A stretch of 64,000 nucleotides of DNA from Rhodococcus sp. 14-2470-1b (GTDB lineage Bacteria > Actinomycetota > Actinomycetes > Mycobacteriales > Mycobacteriaceae): contig NZ_NPFY01000003.1 of the NCBI RefSeq assembly GCF_002259415.1, forward strand, positions 1 to 64,000, given 5' to 3'. The stretch's first letter is position 1, and each line of letters begins with the position of its first letter. Below are positions 28,555-38,900 of this stretch, one piece after another. Below the pieces are notes generated by a model. It was not told the DNA's origin. It saw only the letters and a list, made by a program, of their open reading frames with translations, and searched no databases. The translations under genes were made by a program, and so were the position numbers.

Positions 28555-29547
28555 TCAGCCTCCGTTGGTGTCCAGCGTGTCGATCCGGGGAGCAGATGTA
28601 CCGTCACTCGAACCGCTTGCCGTAGCCGTCGTCTCACCGGTCTGATTCAGAATCGTCGGCCCGGGAGGCGTCGTGGTGACTGCAGGCGGCTCGGTCGTCG
28701 GGAGAACCGGATCGCTGGTAGTAGGAACCTGCGACGGATCGACCGTGCCGGAGACCGGCGGCGGCAGCGGATCGGTGGTGACCGGAACCGTGCCCAACTC
28801 GGGTGCACTCTCCACCGGCGCCGGCAACGTCGGATCGACCGGTAGCGGTACCAGCGGAGGAATCGTCGGGATGATCGTCTGCAGTTGCTCGATCAACCGC
28901 TGCAGCCAGATCTCCAGATCCGTGCGCTGCGCATCGTCGGTGACAGCACCGGCTGCACCCGACGCACCGTCGAGCAGCGCCTGCGCACCTTCGACGTCGC
29001 CTGCCGCGATCAGTTGTTCTGCCTGCTCCAGCTTCGACGTCGTGTCGATCTGCGCGACGGTCGAATCTGCTTGCTGCGAGAACACCACGGACTTGACGCT
29101 CCACAACGCGTCGCCCGGGGAAGAGTTGTAGGAGAAGACGACCAGGCCGCCCATCACCAGCGCGATCGCGGCCGCGGCGCCCGCTACCGGGCGGAGCAGA
29201 CGTTGGCGTCCGCGGCTCGACGCCTTCCGGCGTAGCCCCGTCGCGGCAATCTCTTGATCGACGGCTGCCGCCACTTCGTCGAGGTCGGGACCTGCCGGGA
29301 GCGCGGGGTGGACGATTTCTGCTCGCCAGTTGGCAAGGAGCAGAGCGAGCTGGTACTCGTCCGCGTCGTCCGTCGCGATCGGTCCGTCACCACGGATCGC
29401 CTCGATGAATTCCTCGTCTCGGCGTACCGCTGCGATGTCCACCGGACTCGAACCCACGAGGGTGCTGTCGAGAGAATCCTCGGACGGCGTGACACCGTCC
29501 GGGCGGCCGATACGGGGAATGCCATCACGGCCGTTGTTCCTAGCCAT
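28555..29547 (-). CDS. rsdA: Anti-sigma-D factor RsdA
   Basis: 330 residues from an ATG at 29547 (MARNNGRDG), which overlaps the sigD end by 8 bases; another ATG is three codons upstream. The cytoplasmic N-terminus contains the sigma-binding region (DIAAVRRDEEFIEAIRGD, then DEYQLALLLANWRAE). One membrane helix is at about 122-143. The extracytoplasmic part is a short helical domain (LEQAEQLIAAGDVEGAQALL) followed by a long Pro/Thr/Val-rich tail. In M. tuberculosis RsdA holds SigD until it is degraded by ClpXP. Gene order sigD-rsdA is the same here. Confidence 0.9.
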   Translation of the reverse strand: MARNNGRDGIPRIGRPDGVTPSEDSLDSTLVGSSPVDIAAVRRDEEFIEAIRGDGPIATDDADEYQLALLLANWRAEIVHPALPAGPDLDEVAAAVDQEIAATGLRRKASSRGRQRLLRPVAGAAAAIALVMGGLVVFSYNSSPGDALWSVKSVVFSQQADSTVAQIDTTSKLEQAEQLIAAGDVEGAQALLDGASGAAGAVTDDAQRTDLEIWLQRLIEQLQTIIPTIPPLVPLPVDPTLPAPVESAPELGTVPVTTDPLPPPVSGTVDPSQVPTTSDPVLPTTEPPAVTTTPPGPTILNQTGETTATASGSSDGTSAPRIDTLDTNGG

Positions 29548-30118
29548 ACATTTCACCCGCTTTCACAACTTCGTTCTTCAGTTTCGCGATGGCTCGGTGT
29601 TGAGCCACGCGGATGGCACCTGCGGTACTACCCACTGCCGCTGCTGTCTCCTCGGCCGACAGTCCGACGACGAGTCGGAGCACCAGAATCTCTCGGTGCT
29701 TGGCGGGCAAGGTGTCCAGCAGGGCGGTCATCTGTCTACTCGACTCGGAATCCAGAGCACGCTGCTCCGGTCCGTGTTCCGTGGACACGACATCTGGTAC
29801 TTCGGCGGCCGGGTCCGATTTGTTACGGGAGGCGCTTCGATGTGCGTCGGCGACCTTGTGGGCGGCAATGCCGTAGACGAATGCCATGAACGGTCGGCCC
29901 TGGTCCTGATAACGCGGCAGGGCGGTCATGACTGCCAAGCAGACCTCCTGAGCCACGTCGTCCGCCGAGAGCTGACCACGCTCGGCGGAGCCCACACGTG
30001 CGCGGCAATACCGCACCACGAGCGGACGGATGATTTCCAGAACTCGGGAGAGTGCGGCTCGCTCGCCCTGCGCTGCGGCAGCGACGAAGGAGTCCAACTC
30101 CTCACCCGTGTTGTTCAT
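29540..30118 (-). CDS. sigD: ECF sigma factor SigD
   Basis: 192 residues from an ATG at 30118. Region 2 includes YCRARVG and a DVAQEVCLAVMTALPRYQD stretch followed by PFMAFVYGIAAHKVAD, the usual -10 recognition area. Region 4 has the helix-turn-helix (LPAKHREILVLRLVVGLSAE, then VGSTAGAIRVAQHRAIAKL). The length is typical of an ECF factor. It is co-translated with its anti-sigma factor. In mycobacteria SigD drives stationary-phase and starvation genes. A 122-base gap upstream separates it from the Rv3415c-like gene. Confidence 0.95.
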   Translation of the reverse strand: MNNTGEELDSFVAAAAQGERAALSRVLEIIRPLVVRYCRARVGSAERGQLSADDVAQEVCLAVMTALPRYQDQGRPFMAFVYGIAAHKVADAHRSASRNKSDPAAEVPDVVSTEHGPEQRALDSESSRQMTALLDTLPAKHREILVLRLVVGLSAEETAAAVGSTAGAIRVAQHRAIAKLKNEVVKAGEMYG

Positions 30119-30240
30119 CGCTCAAGGATTCCCCGCGTTACAGTGACGCCGCCGCATCTCGACAGCGCTTCCACCCGAAGTGGAACCTAGTAAGGATAGC
30201 GACCTACACCCCGCTCTATCGAACCACTCGGTCCGTGACT

Positions 30241-31071
30241 TCACACTGACGTGAACCGACCACCGCGCCGAGCCAGCTCCATCTCGCACTCCCGCGCGAC
30301 CGACCGCGCGGGAGCTCCTCCCCCGACGCCGCTCCACAACATCGCTGCCGCCCAGCGCAACGGTAGGAGTCCGTGCACCTCGCAGGCATCGAGCACACGC
30401 TGCGCGCCGTCACCACTTCGTGACAGATCTCCCACGGAGCTGTAGGCGGCCGCCAACACGAGGTCGGTCTTGACGGTGTGGCGTAACGAATCGATCTCGT
30501 CGGCACGCCCGCGCGCGTCGAGCGCGTATCGGACCGCGTCGGGCCCTCTTCCCGAGAACATTGCGAGTTCCGCGCGGACCCACCCGAGCCTCAGGTGTTG
30601 ACGCCACAGCACGTCCTTGCGCCCATCTCGCGCCATCATGTGCTCGCATCGAGCCAGCAGCGCGTCCGCGGTGCCGAATCTGCCTACGCCGAGGGCGTCC
30701 GCGGCGAGGCCGACGAGAGCATCCGCTCGCGCCCGAACGACAGCGGGATCATCGCCGGTCTCACCCGACGGAGATCTGCGCTCGTCGAGCCCGACCGCGG
30801 CGATCGCCGTCCCGTCCACCCGCGCTGCTGCACCGTGCGCTCCCATCTGTCGTATCCAGGATGCGCGAGTCGAGTGCATCTGCGACCGCAGAGAAGGAGG
30901 AACAGGGCCGGACATCACGGCCGCATCGAGCTCGGCCGACGCGGCGAGGTACCTACCCTGTCCACCGAGCGCGACGGCGCGGTTCCATCGCCCGCGGACG
31001 GTCGATGCCGCGGGCAACGGCCACATACCGGGTTCGGTGCCCCAGGCAGCGCGGTGAAGCCGATCGTCCAT
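30241..31071 (-). CDS. Rv3415c-like helical-repeat protein
   Basis: 276 residues from an ATG at 31071. The protein is Ala/Arg-rich and almost entirely helical, with repeated short hairpins such as RWNRAVALGGQGRYLAASAE, ADALVGLAADALG and LRLGWVRAELAMFSG, which resemble TPR units. No signal peptide or membrane segment. The position between sigD and whiB3 matches M. tuberculosis Rv3415c, a conserved protein of unknown function. A role as a protein-interaction scaffold is only a guess. Confidence 0.8.
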   Translation of the reverse strand: MDDRLHRAAWGTEPGMWPLPAASTVRGRWNRAVALGGQGRYLAASAELDAAVMSGPVPPSLRSQMHSTRASWIRQMGAHGAAARVDGTAIAAVGLDERRSPSGETGDDPAVVRARADALVGLAADALGVGRFGTADALLARCEHMMARDGRKDVLWRQHLRLGWVRAELAMFSGRGPDAVRYALDARGRADEIDSLRHTVKTDLVLAAAYSSVGDLSRSGDGAQRVLDACEVHGLLPLRWAAAMLWSGVGGGAPARSVARECEMELARRGGRFTSV

Positions 31072-31753
31072 GGTGTCGACGCTACGACCGGTAGTGGAGA
31101 CTGCGAGCGCCAGGCTCGGCCTTTCGTCGGTTCTCCGTCGAACGGATGGTTACTCGGGGCCGACCCGTGCCCTTCGCCGACTATCTTCGAAATAGCCGAG
31201 ACACATTCTCGTTTGTTTCACGGAATTAACATGCGCTCTGAGGGTGCAATTGATGAGCAATTTCTGACGAGAATGTAGCCGCGAGGTTAATCGCGGGATT
31301 CGGAGCGCGCGGACGGCGGTTGCTCGCGACATGATCGGGTCGTTCGAATCCAGCAGAGGAATCCCGGGATCCTCCTGTCGATACGACCACGGACCTGCTG
31401 GCCGGCGTCCTGCACTTGCGTCCGACACCGAATCCGTTCGCTTGCCGTTCATCCCGCGATCGAGGTCTTTGCAACGAATCGACCCATGCAATTGTGTCGA
31501 AGTAAATGTCGCCCGCGTTAACTTCTCGAGATACGAGTATGCACCTCGCCACGACGGTGGCCTATTGACTCGATTTCATTGCCCCGAATAACGTTGGCGT
31601 TGTTCACGACATCCGCGATTGGAGTATCTCGCGGAACGAGTTCACCACAAGTTCGGCGCCGCCGCCGGACGAAACCACGAATTCGCATTTCTTCTGTCTT
31701 CCACAGGAGCGTCGCCGCATCCGTTGCGGCGAGCAGACACCCTAGGAGTTCTC
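31072..31753. other. 682-base divergent region upstream of whiB3
   Basis: No credible gene. The stretch 31190-31290 and the part from 31480 on are clearly more AT-rich than the surroundings. A promoter for whiB3 is proposed near 31565-31594, which would give a leader of about 150 bases. No riboswitch or strong hairpin recognised. The long gap suggests multiple regulatory inputs. Confidence 0.55.
31565..31594 (+). promoter_or_regulatory. Candidate whiB3 promoter
   Basis: TTGACT (31565-31570) and TAACGT (31589-31594) are separated by 18 bases. This fits a primary-sigma-type promoter, with a start near 31601 and an untranslated leader of about 150 bases before the whiB3 ATG. Confidence 0.45.
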
Positions 31754-32047
31754 ATGCCGCAGCCGAATCACCTCCCTGGGCCCAATGCAGATATCTGGGA
31801 TTGGCAGATGCACGGTTTGTGCCGTGGCGTCGACTCGTCGATGTTCTTCCATCCGGACGGCGAACGCGGCCGAGCACGTGCTCAGCGTGAGATGCGTGCC
31901 AAGGAGATGTGCCGAACCTGCCCGGTTCTCGCACAGTGCAGGTCCCACGCGCTCAGCGTCTCGGAACCCTATGGAATCTGGGGCGGAATGTCCGAGACCG
32001 AGCGGGAGATGTACGCACGCCACAACCGTCGTCGAATCGCGGTTTAG
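31754..32047 (+). CDS. whiB3: WhiB-family iron-sulfur regulator WhiB3
   Basis: 97 residues from an ATG at 31754 with AGGAG six bases upstream. Four cysteines at 23, 53, 56 and 62 (C-x29-C-x2-C-x5-C) ligate a [4Fe-4S] cluster. The G-I-W-G-G turn at 74-78 and the basic tail RHNRRR are the WhiB signature for sigma-factor and DNA contact. In mycobacteria WhiB3 is a redox sensor that controls lipid metabolism. The gene position between Rv3415c-like and groEL1 genes supports WhiB3 rather than another paralogue. The long 5' region suggests complex control. Confidence 0.92.
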   Translation: MPQPNHLPGPNADIWDWQMHGLCRGVDSSMFFHPDGERGRARAQREMRAKEMCRTCPVLAQCRSHALSVSEPYGIWGGMSETEREMYARHNRRRIAV

Positions 32048-32057
32048 CAGGACCGAC

Positions 32058-32103
32058 ACGAGAAGCGGGGCCTTTCCTTGGAAGGAAAGGCCCCGCTTCT
32101 CGT
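32058..32103. terminator. Bidirectional terminator, whiB3/groEL1
   Basis: A 22-base perfect inverted repeat with a GG loop (arm ACGAGAAGCGGGGCCTTTCC followed by TT) lies between the convergent whiB3 and groEL1 genes, 11 and 18 bases from their stops. Confidence 0.9.
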
Positions 32104-32120
32104 CCTGCGAGTTACCGAAA

Positions 32121-33743
<1,623 letters not shown>

Positions 33744-33832
33744 TTACTCCTTCGAGTCAGTGAACTCGATTGAACGCACTCCGCCCCGGGACCGAATCGA
33801 AATCGGGTACCGGGGCGGGAAGCGTTTACGGC

Positions 33833-34132
33833 CTACTTGGCGATGACAGCCAGCACGTCACGTGCCGACAGGATCAGGTACTCCTCGCCGGCGTACTTGA
33901 TCTCGGTGCCGCCGTACTTGCTGTAGATGACGGTGTCGCCTTCTTTGACGTCGACCGGGATCCGGTTGCCCTTCTCGGTGACACGGCCTTCGCCGACAGC
34001 GACGACGGTGCCTTCCTGAGGCTTCTCCTTGGCTGTGTCGGGGATGACCAGACCGGAGGCGGTCGTCGTCTCGGCCTCGTTGGCCTGGACGAGGATCTTG
34101 TCCTCGAGCGGCTTGATTTTCACGCTCGCCAC
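33833..34132 (-). CDS. groES: Co-chaperonin GroES
   Basis: 99 residues from a GTG at 34132. It is a typical 10-kDa chaperonin: [13 protein letters not shown], mobile loop around [16 protein letters not shown], and the dome segment [14 protein letters not shown]. It caps GroEL rings in the cytoplasm. It is the first gene of the groES-groEL1 unit, 130 bases downstream of the CIRCE element, so heat-inducible control through HrcA is expected. Confidence 0.96.
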   Translation of the reverse strand: MASVKIKPLEDKILVQANEAETTTASGLVIPDTAKEKPQEGTVVAVGEGRVTEKGNRIPVDVKEGDTVIYSKYGGTEIKYAGEEYLILSARDVLAVIAK

Positions 34133-34573
34133 GTTGAGCCCTCCATTGTTATGGGGTACGCGTCCGGGGTCGGATCCCCGGACTGCTGTGTTTGTACTGC
34201 ACGTTCACTGCTCTGCACTTGATCCCGTCGTCGCGGGTTCCGGGACTTCGCGCATCGCTGTCTAGCACTCTATACACGCGAGTGCCAGCACTCAACCCCT
34301 ATGGGTGCAAGGCCGTCAGCGAGCCGTACGCCTGCAGCGAAACCCCCGTCGACCACGGCACTTACCCGCCCCTGTGAGCGGAAATGCAGGCCGTGGCAAA
34401 CATTTGTACGCACGTGCGGGGCCCAGCAGCGCACCCGACGCCCAGGCGGTGCCGCGTTTCACATTCGCACGGGAGCTTCTGTAACGTTAAGATAACGAGA
34501 CTCCGATATGTCCACCGGACGTACGAAGCGAACGCGGGGTACAGCACAGGACCGACAGGGCGGGAGGTGGACG
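34133..34573. other. 441-base divergent region, groES to Hsp70-like gene
   Basis: No gene is seen. The groES-proximal half contains the CIRCE operator. The last 70 bases before the Hsp70-like gene include TAAGATAACGAGA (34488-34500), a likely promoter element of that gene. Other frames are low-quality shadows. Confidence 0.55.
34263..34287 (-). promoter_or_regulatory. CIRCE operator (HrcA site)
   Basis: TAGCACTC, a nine-base spacer and GAGTGC followed by CA match the CIRCE consensus (TTAGCACTC-N9-GAGTGCTAA) with small deviations at the outer ends. It lies about 130 bases upstream of groES. This predicts repression by HrcA and heat induction. Confidence 0.88.
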
Positions 34574-36163
34574 GTGAGAACTGCCATCGGCGTATCCACC
34601 GGCACCGAGGTCGTCTGCGCCGCTCTGATCATCGAAGAGGACAACGGTTCCCGCACGGTCGAGTACCGCACCGTATCCGCCGACAGTGAGGTCAACACCG
34701 ATGTCGGTGACCTCGTCGCGTCGGCCATCGATGTCGTCCTGGCCCTTGCTCCGCCGCCCGACGGCGTCGGGGCTCACGCGGGTGAGCGGGTTCGTCCGGA
34801 GGTCATCGCGGTCACCCATCGCACCGAGGACCACGCCGCATCCATCAGGTCGGCGTGCGGACGCTCCACCCACGCCATCGTTCTCGTACCCGAGACTGCC
34901 GCCGCGCATGCATTTCTCGACGATGCGGGCTCGATCGCGCGTTACCGGACGGTGACCGTCGTCGATGTCGGCGCCACCGGGACCACCGTGTCGGTCATCG
35001 ACACAGCTTCCGGTGAGGTCCGCCATGCAGAACGCACGTCGCAATTCGGTGGTGACCTCGCGGATCGGCTGGAGTGGGATCTGCTCGAGCGCGGTGGAAG
35101 CGACGACGGCCGGGACGAGTACGAGACCGCGCTGCGCCCGCACGTGGTGAAAGTCGGGCACTTCGCACGCCGAGTCGCGGCGTCGGCGGGTTTCGATGCG
35201 GAGGCAGTGGTACTCATCGGCGGAGGGGCCCGCATCCCGTCCATCCGCGCCGTTCTCGGTTCGGTACTGGATCTTCCGGTGATCCTTCCGTCCGATCCGG
35301 ACACCGTCCTCGCGCAGGGCGCGGCCTTGCTTGCATTGCACGGGGCCCCCGGGCGTTTTCCTACCGTCGCCGACGGCAGAGGTTCGGGCGCGCGCTCGTT
35401 CGGCCGCTACGGCAGTGCGCTCGCTGGGGCCTTGCTCGTCGGCGGAATCGTGTTGGCGTACGGCATCCAGACTCTCACCCCCAGCAACGATTCCGGAGTT
35501 TCACCCGCGGGTTCGGCCGGAACGACGTCCGAGGACGTCGAGGCCGTGAACGTTCCCGCCGGAGACGACAACCCGATCGGCGCGCCGTCGACCAGCACCC
35601 GCGGCTCCTCGGCCGCGCCCAGCACCGGTTTTCCTCGACCGCCTGTCGTCGACTCGACGGAGTACACGTCGGGCAGCACCACCCGACCATCGACGACGCC
35701 GTCGTTGCGTCCGGCTCCCGATCTCCCGGTCATTCCGTGGCCGGCCAGCCCACCGGAGCAGCCGACGACCCGGCCCGCGCCGCAGTCTCCTACATCACCG
35801 CCCGGCGGCGGAGTGGACTCACCTCCGACCGACGACCCGGGCGAGACGGTGACCACCCCGCCGGTGACGACCCCTCCGGTGACGACCCCGCCGGTGACGT
35901 CGCCGGAGCCGCCCACCTCGGCACCGGGCGGGTCCACCGAGCTCAGCCCTCCTCCGTCGACTCCGGGGAGTATCCCGACCACCGACGTCAACGGAACACC
36001 GACGACCCCAGGGTTGAGCCCTCCCACGACGGTATGGTCGCCTCCGCCGAGCGCAGGAGCTTCGGACGTGGACACGGTGCAACCGACGCCGTCGAACGCG
36101 CCGACCACGTCGTCGACCACACCATCGGAACCGGCAGGCGGAGCGACCACGCCGACTGCGTGA
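34574..36163 (+). CDS. Membrane Hsp70/actin-fold protein with Pro/Thr-rich exterior tail
   Basis: 529 residues from a GTG at 34574, five bases after GGGAGGTGG; the upstream open frame lacks a ribosome site. Residues 1-265 look like an Hsp70/actin ATPase fold: VVDVGATGTTVSVID near 135-150, FGGDLADRLEWDL near 160-175, and an adenosine-type motif VLIGGGARIPSIRAVL near 215-230. There is no substrate-binding domain. One membrane helix follows (about 280-300). The remaining 225 residues are Pro/Thr/Ser-rich, with TTPPV units repeated, as expected for a wall-spanning tail. Such Hsp70-like membrane proteins are common in the order but uncharacterised. Convergent with tsaD. Confidence 0.82.
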   Translation: MRTAIGVSTGTEVVCAALIIEEDNGSRTVEYRTVSADSEVNTDVGDLVASAIDVVLALAPPPDGVGAHAGERVRPEVIAVTHRTEDHAASIRSACGRSTHAIVLVPETAAAHAFLDDAGSIARYRTVTVVDVGATGTTVSVIDTASGEVRHAERTSQFGGDLADRLEWDLLERGGSDDGRDEYETALRPHVVKVGHFARRVAASAGFDAEAVVLIGGGARIPSIRAVLGSVLDLPVILPSDPDTVLAQGAALLALHGAPGRFPTVADGRGSGARSFGRYGSALAGALLVGGIVLAYGIQTLTPSNDSGVSPAGSAGTTSEDVEAVNVPAGDDNPIGAPSTSTRGSSAAPSTGFPRPPVVDSTEYTSGSTTRPSTTPSLRPAPDLPVIPWPASPPEQPTTRPAPQSPTSPPGGGVDSPPTDDPGETVTTPPVTTPPVTTPPVTSPEPPTSAPGGSTELSPPPSTPGSIPTTDVNGTPTTPGLSPPTTVWSPPPSAGASDVDTVQPTPSNAPTTSSTTPSEPAGGATTPTA

Positions 36164-36175
36164 CCGAACAGTTCG

Positions 36176-37219
36176 CTACCGGGCAGCGGTGATCTGGCTG
36201 GTGGACACCGGCAGTCCCGGATCGGTGGCTGCTCGCAGATCCGACGGCTCGGCTCCTCTCGCGATCAGGTGGGCTCCGAGCGCCGCGATCATGACACCGT
36301 TGTCGGTGCACAGCCGCGGTCGTGGAATCCTGAGCGTCAAACCTGCTTGCTCACATCGTGATTCGATGAGCGATCGAATACGAGAGTTGGCCGTGGCGCC
36401 ACCGCCGAGGACGATGGTGTCGACACCGACGTCGGTCGCTGCGCGCACGGCCTTCATCGTCAACACATCGGCGACCGACTCCTGGAACGAGGCGGCGACA
36501 TCGGCGACGGGAACGACGTCTCCCGCTCGCTGCCTGGCTTCGACGAACCGTGCCACGGCCGTCTTGACTCCGGAGAACGAGAAGTCGTAGCGGGCATCGC
36601 GTGGTCCGGTCATGCCCCGAGGGAACGCAATGGCGGTTGGGTCCCCTTGTCGCGCAGCATCGTCCAGCGCCGGACCACCCGGGTAGCCCAGTCCCAACAG
36701 TCTGGCCACCTTGTCGAACGCCTCCCCTGCCGCGTCGTCGACCGTCGTCCCCAACTCGACGATGGGCTCGCCCAGATCGTTCACGTGCAAAAGATGTGTG
36801 TGGCCACCGGAGACCAGAAGCGCCACGCAGGACGGCATCGGCCCGTGTTCGAGCGTGTCGACGGCGACATGTCCACCGAGATGATTCACCGCGTAGAACG
36901 GCACACCCCAGGCAGCCGCATACGCTTTCGCTGCGGCGACTCCCACCAGAAGCGCTCCGGCGAGGCCGGGTCCGATGGTCACGGCCACCGCGTCCGGTCG
37001 ATCCAGGTCCGCCGCGGCGAGCGCGCGCCGCATCGTCGGAACGATTGCTTCCAGATGGGCGCGGGACGCCACCTCTGGGACGACGCCGCCGTAGCGTGCG
37101 TGCTCGTCGACACTGGAGGCGACCTCGTCGGCGAGCAGCTCGCACACTCCCGAGTCTCGCCAGCGAACGATGCCGACTCCCGTTTCGTCACACGAGCTTT
37201 CGATACCCATCACGTTCAT
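36176..37219 (-). CDS. tsaD: tRNA t6A threonylcarbamoyltransferase TsaD
   Basis: 347 residues from an ATG at 37219, overlapping the rimI stop (ATGA). The N-terminus reads [15 protein letters not shown]. It has the ASKHA fold, a metal site in [16 protein letters not shown] near 110-125, SGGHTHLL near 135, and the nucleotide loop [14 protein letters not shown] near 270. It transfers threonylcarbamoyl to A37 of ANN-decoding tRNAs, with TsaB and TsaE, both encoded just upstream in the same unit. The upstream extension of the open frame to 37606 overlaps rimI out of frame and is not used. Confidence 0.95.
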   Translation of the reverse strand: MNVMGIESSCDETGVGIVRWRDSGVCELLADEVASSVDEHARYGGVVPEVASRAHLEAIVPTMRRALAAADLDRPDAVAVTIGPGLAGALLVGVAAAKAYAAAWGVPFYAVNHLGGHVAVDTLEHGPMPSCVALLVSGGHTHLLHVNDLGEPIVELGTTVDDAAGEAFDKVARLLGLGYPGGPALDDAARQGDPTAIAFPRGMTGPRDARYDFSFSGVKTAVARFVEARQRAGDVVPVADVAASFQESVADVLTMKAVRAATDVGVDTIVLGGGATANSRIRSLIESRCEQAGLTLRIPRPRLCTDNGVMIAALGAHLIARGAEPSDLRAATDPGLPVSTSQITAAR

Positions 37220-37692
37220 GCGGTTGCACCTGCCCTCGGATCGGGCCGTTGCATCGTGTAAGCATCTGCGCCACTCGGTTGGTAATAGTTGCGGCGGGTG
37301 CCGACCACCACGAAGCCTTCTCGGACGTACAGTTCGATCGCGGGCGTATTGTCGGTGCGCACCTCGAGGAACACCGAACCGCCGTGAGCGTTCGCTTCGC
37401 TCAGCAGTCGGTCCATGAGCGCGCCTCCGATTCCGCGGCGGTGCGCAATCGGGTCGACACCGATGGTGTGAACCTCGGACTCGGCCGAGGTACCGTGCCC
37501 GAGCAACGCGATTCCGGCGTATCCCAGAAGCTCTCCGTCTTCTCGCGCCGCGAAGTAACGATTGTGCGGCGCAGCGAGTTCGGAAAGAAACGCTTGTTCG
37601 GTCCACGGATCGTCGCCCGGAAACAGGATGCCCTCGAGCTCAGCGCACCGCGGCGCATCCGCCGGGTCCATCGGGGTGATGTCGACGCTCAT
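37216..37692 (-). CDS. rimI: RimI-type N-acetyltransferase
   Basis: 158 residues from an ATG at 37692. A GNAT fold is visible with the acetyl-CoA loop [19 protein letters not shown] near 81-99 and [16 protein letters not shown] near 126-141. In M. tuberculosis RimI acetylates N-termini of proteins, including but not limited to ribosomal S18. It sits between tsaB and tsaD, with 4-base overlaps on both sides, an arrangement very common in bacteria. Confidence 0.92.
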   Translation of the reverse strand: MSVDITPMDPADAPRCAELEGILFPGDDPWTEQAFLSELAAPHNRYFAAREDGELLGYAGIALLGHGTSAESEVHTIGVDPIAHRRGIGGALMDRLLSEANAHGGSVFLEVRTDNTPAIELYVREGFVVVGTRRNYYQPSGADAYTMQRPDPRAGATA

Positions 37693-38351
37693 CGGCCTGC
37701 TGCCTTGGCGGCCTCGCGCTCGGCGATCGTCTTGGCATCAGGCCTGCGCAAGTACAGCGGGATCAACGACTCGGGGGTGATTCCCGACGTCAAACCGTCG
37801 GCCGCCGTCATGACCAGACCCGCGGGTGTGGGCGACTCGGCTTCTGCCGCAGGGAGATCGAACAATCCGACGTGCCCCGCAGACCCGGCGATCATGGTCG
37901 CGTCACCGGGGTCGACCAGGGCAGGGGCACCCACGTCCGGGCCCGACACTCGCACGCCGGCTCGGTACCGCGCCGAATAGACTTCGCGGCGGCGTGCGTC
38001 GGTGACCACGAGCAACTCGGCTACGGTGTCGACCTGCACCGCGATGGCATCGAGACTGCACACTCCGTGCACCGGGACGCCGAGTGCGTCACCGAATGCC
38101 GCGCCGGTTGCCATTCCGACGCGCAGGCCGGTGAACGGACCAGGACCGACGCCCACGACGACGGCATCGAGATCTGCAGGCGTCAGGTCGGCCTCGGCGA
38201 GGCATTCGAGGATGTTGGGCGTCAACACCTCCGCGTGCAATCTGGCATCGACGACGACTCGGGCTGCGAGGGTGTGCGCGACACCGCCCTCGAATCGGAC
38301 GACACCGGAGGTCACAGCGGGCGTGGAGGTATCGACGGCGAGAACGAGCAC
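37689..38351 (-). CDS. tsaB: TsaB, dimerisation partner of TsaD
   Basis: 220 residues from a GTG at 38351. The N-terminus LVLAVDTSTPAVTSGVV and the DAVVVGVGPGPFTGLRVGMAT segment near 65-85 are diagnostic. It is a catalytically inactive ASKHA protein that forms the TsaB-TsaD heterodimer for t6A synthesis. The stop overlaps the rimI start by 4 bases. A gap of 33 bases separates it from tsaE. Confidence 0.93.
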   Translation of the reverse strand: MLVLAVDTSTPAVTSGVVRFEGGVAHTLAARVVVDARLHAEVLTPNILECLAEADLTPADLDAVVVGVGPGPFTGLRVGMATGAAFGDALGVPVHGVCSLDAIAVQVDTVAELLVVTDARRREVYSARYRAGVRVSGPDVGAPALVDPGDATMIAGSAGHVGLFDLPAAEAESPTPAGLVMTAADGLTSGITPESLIPLYLRRPDAKTIAEREAAKAAGR

Positions 38352-38384
38352 GGTATCTCAGAGTACCCGCACGAGCACGGCCGG

Positions 38385-38900
38385 TCAGTGCTGGGCGATC
38401 CGTCGCACCTGTACACGACGAGTGTCGGACTCCGGATCACGACGGATGCGCACGGAGATGTGGGAATCGACCAACTTCTCCACCAACCCCTCGCCCCACT
38501 CGACGACGACCACGGCGTCCGCGAGGTCGGAATCGAGGTCGAGCGCATCCAACTCGTCGAGCGCGGATTCGCCCGTCATCCCCAGTCGATACGCGTCGAC
38601 GTGAACCAACGTCACCGGATCGAGGCCCTCGCCCCGCCGGCCCGGTCGATGCTCGCGAGCGATGACGAACGTCGGTGAGCTGACACGTCCCTGGACGCCG
38701 AGACCCGCCGCGATGCCGCGTGTCATCGCGGTCTTGCCCGCACCGAGGGGGCCGTCGAGCACAACGAGGTCACCGGCCGTCAGGTGCCGGGCGAGTTGCT
38801 GCCCGAACGCTTCGGTGTCGGTTGCCGTCTCGAGAAGTCGCTCGGTGCCGTCGAACATGTCCGTGCCGGTGTCCGCTCTCGGGTCCGTGAGGTCAGACAA
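38385..38900 (-). CDS. tsaE: tRNA t6A ATPase TsaE
   Basis: 171 residues from a TTG at 38900. I accept the unusual start because GGAGGGGCA stands directly before it; the next ATG (residue 15) has no such site. The P-loop LDGPLGAGKTAMTRGIAAGL is near 49-68. VSSPTFVIAREH and LVHVDAYRLG follow, then VVVEWGEGL, all typical of the YjeE family. It powers the TsaB-TsaD cycle by ATP hydrolysis. It overlaps the end of the hydrolase gene by 8 bases. Confidence 0.92.
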   Translation of the reverse strand: MSDLTDPRADTGTDMFDGTERLLETATDTEAFGQQLARHLTAGDLVVLDGPLGAGKTAMTRGIAAGLGVQGRVSSPTFVIAREHRPGRRGEGLDPVTLVHVDAYRLGMTGESALDELDALDLDSDLADAVVVVEWGEGLVEKLVDSHISVRIRRDPESDTRRVQVRRIAQH

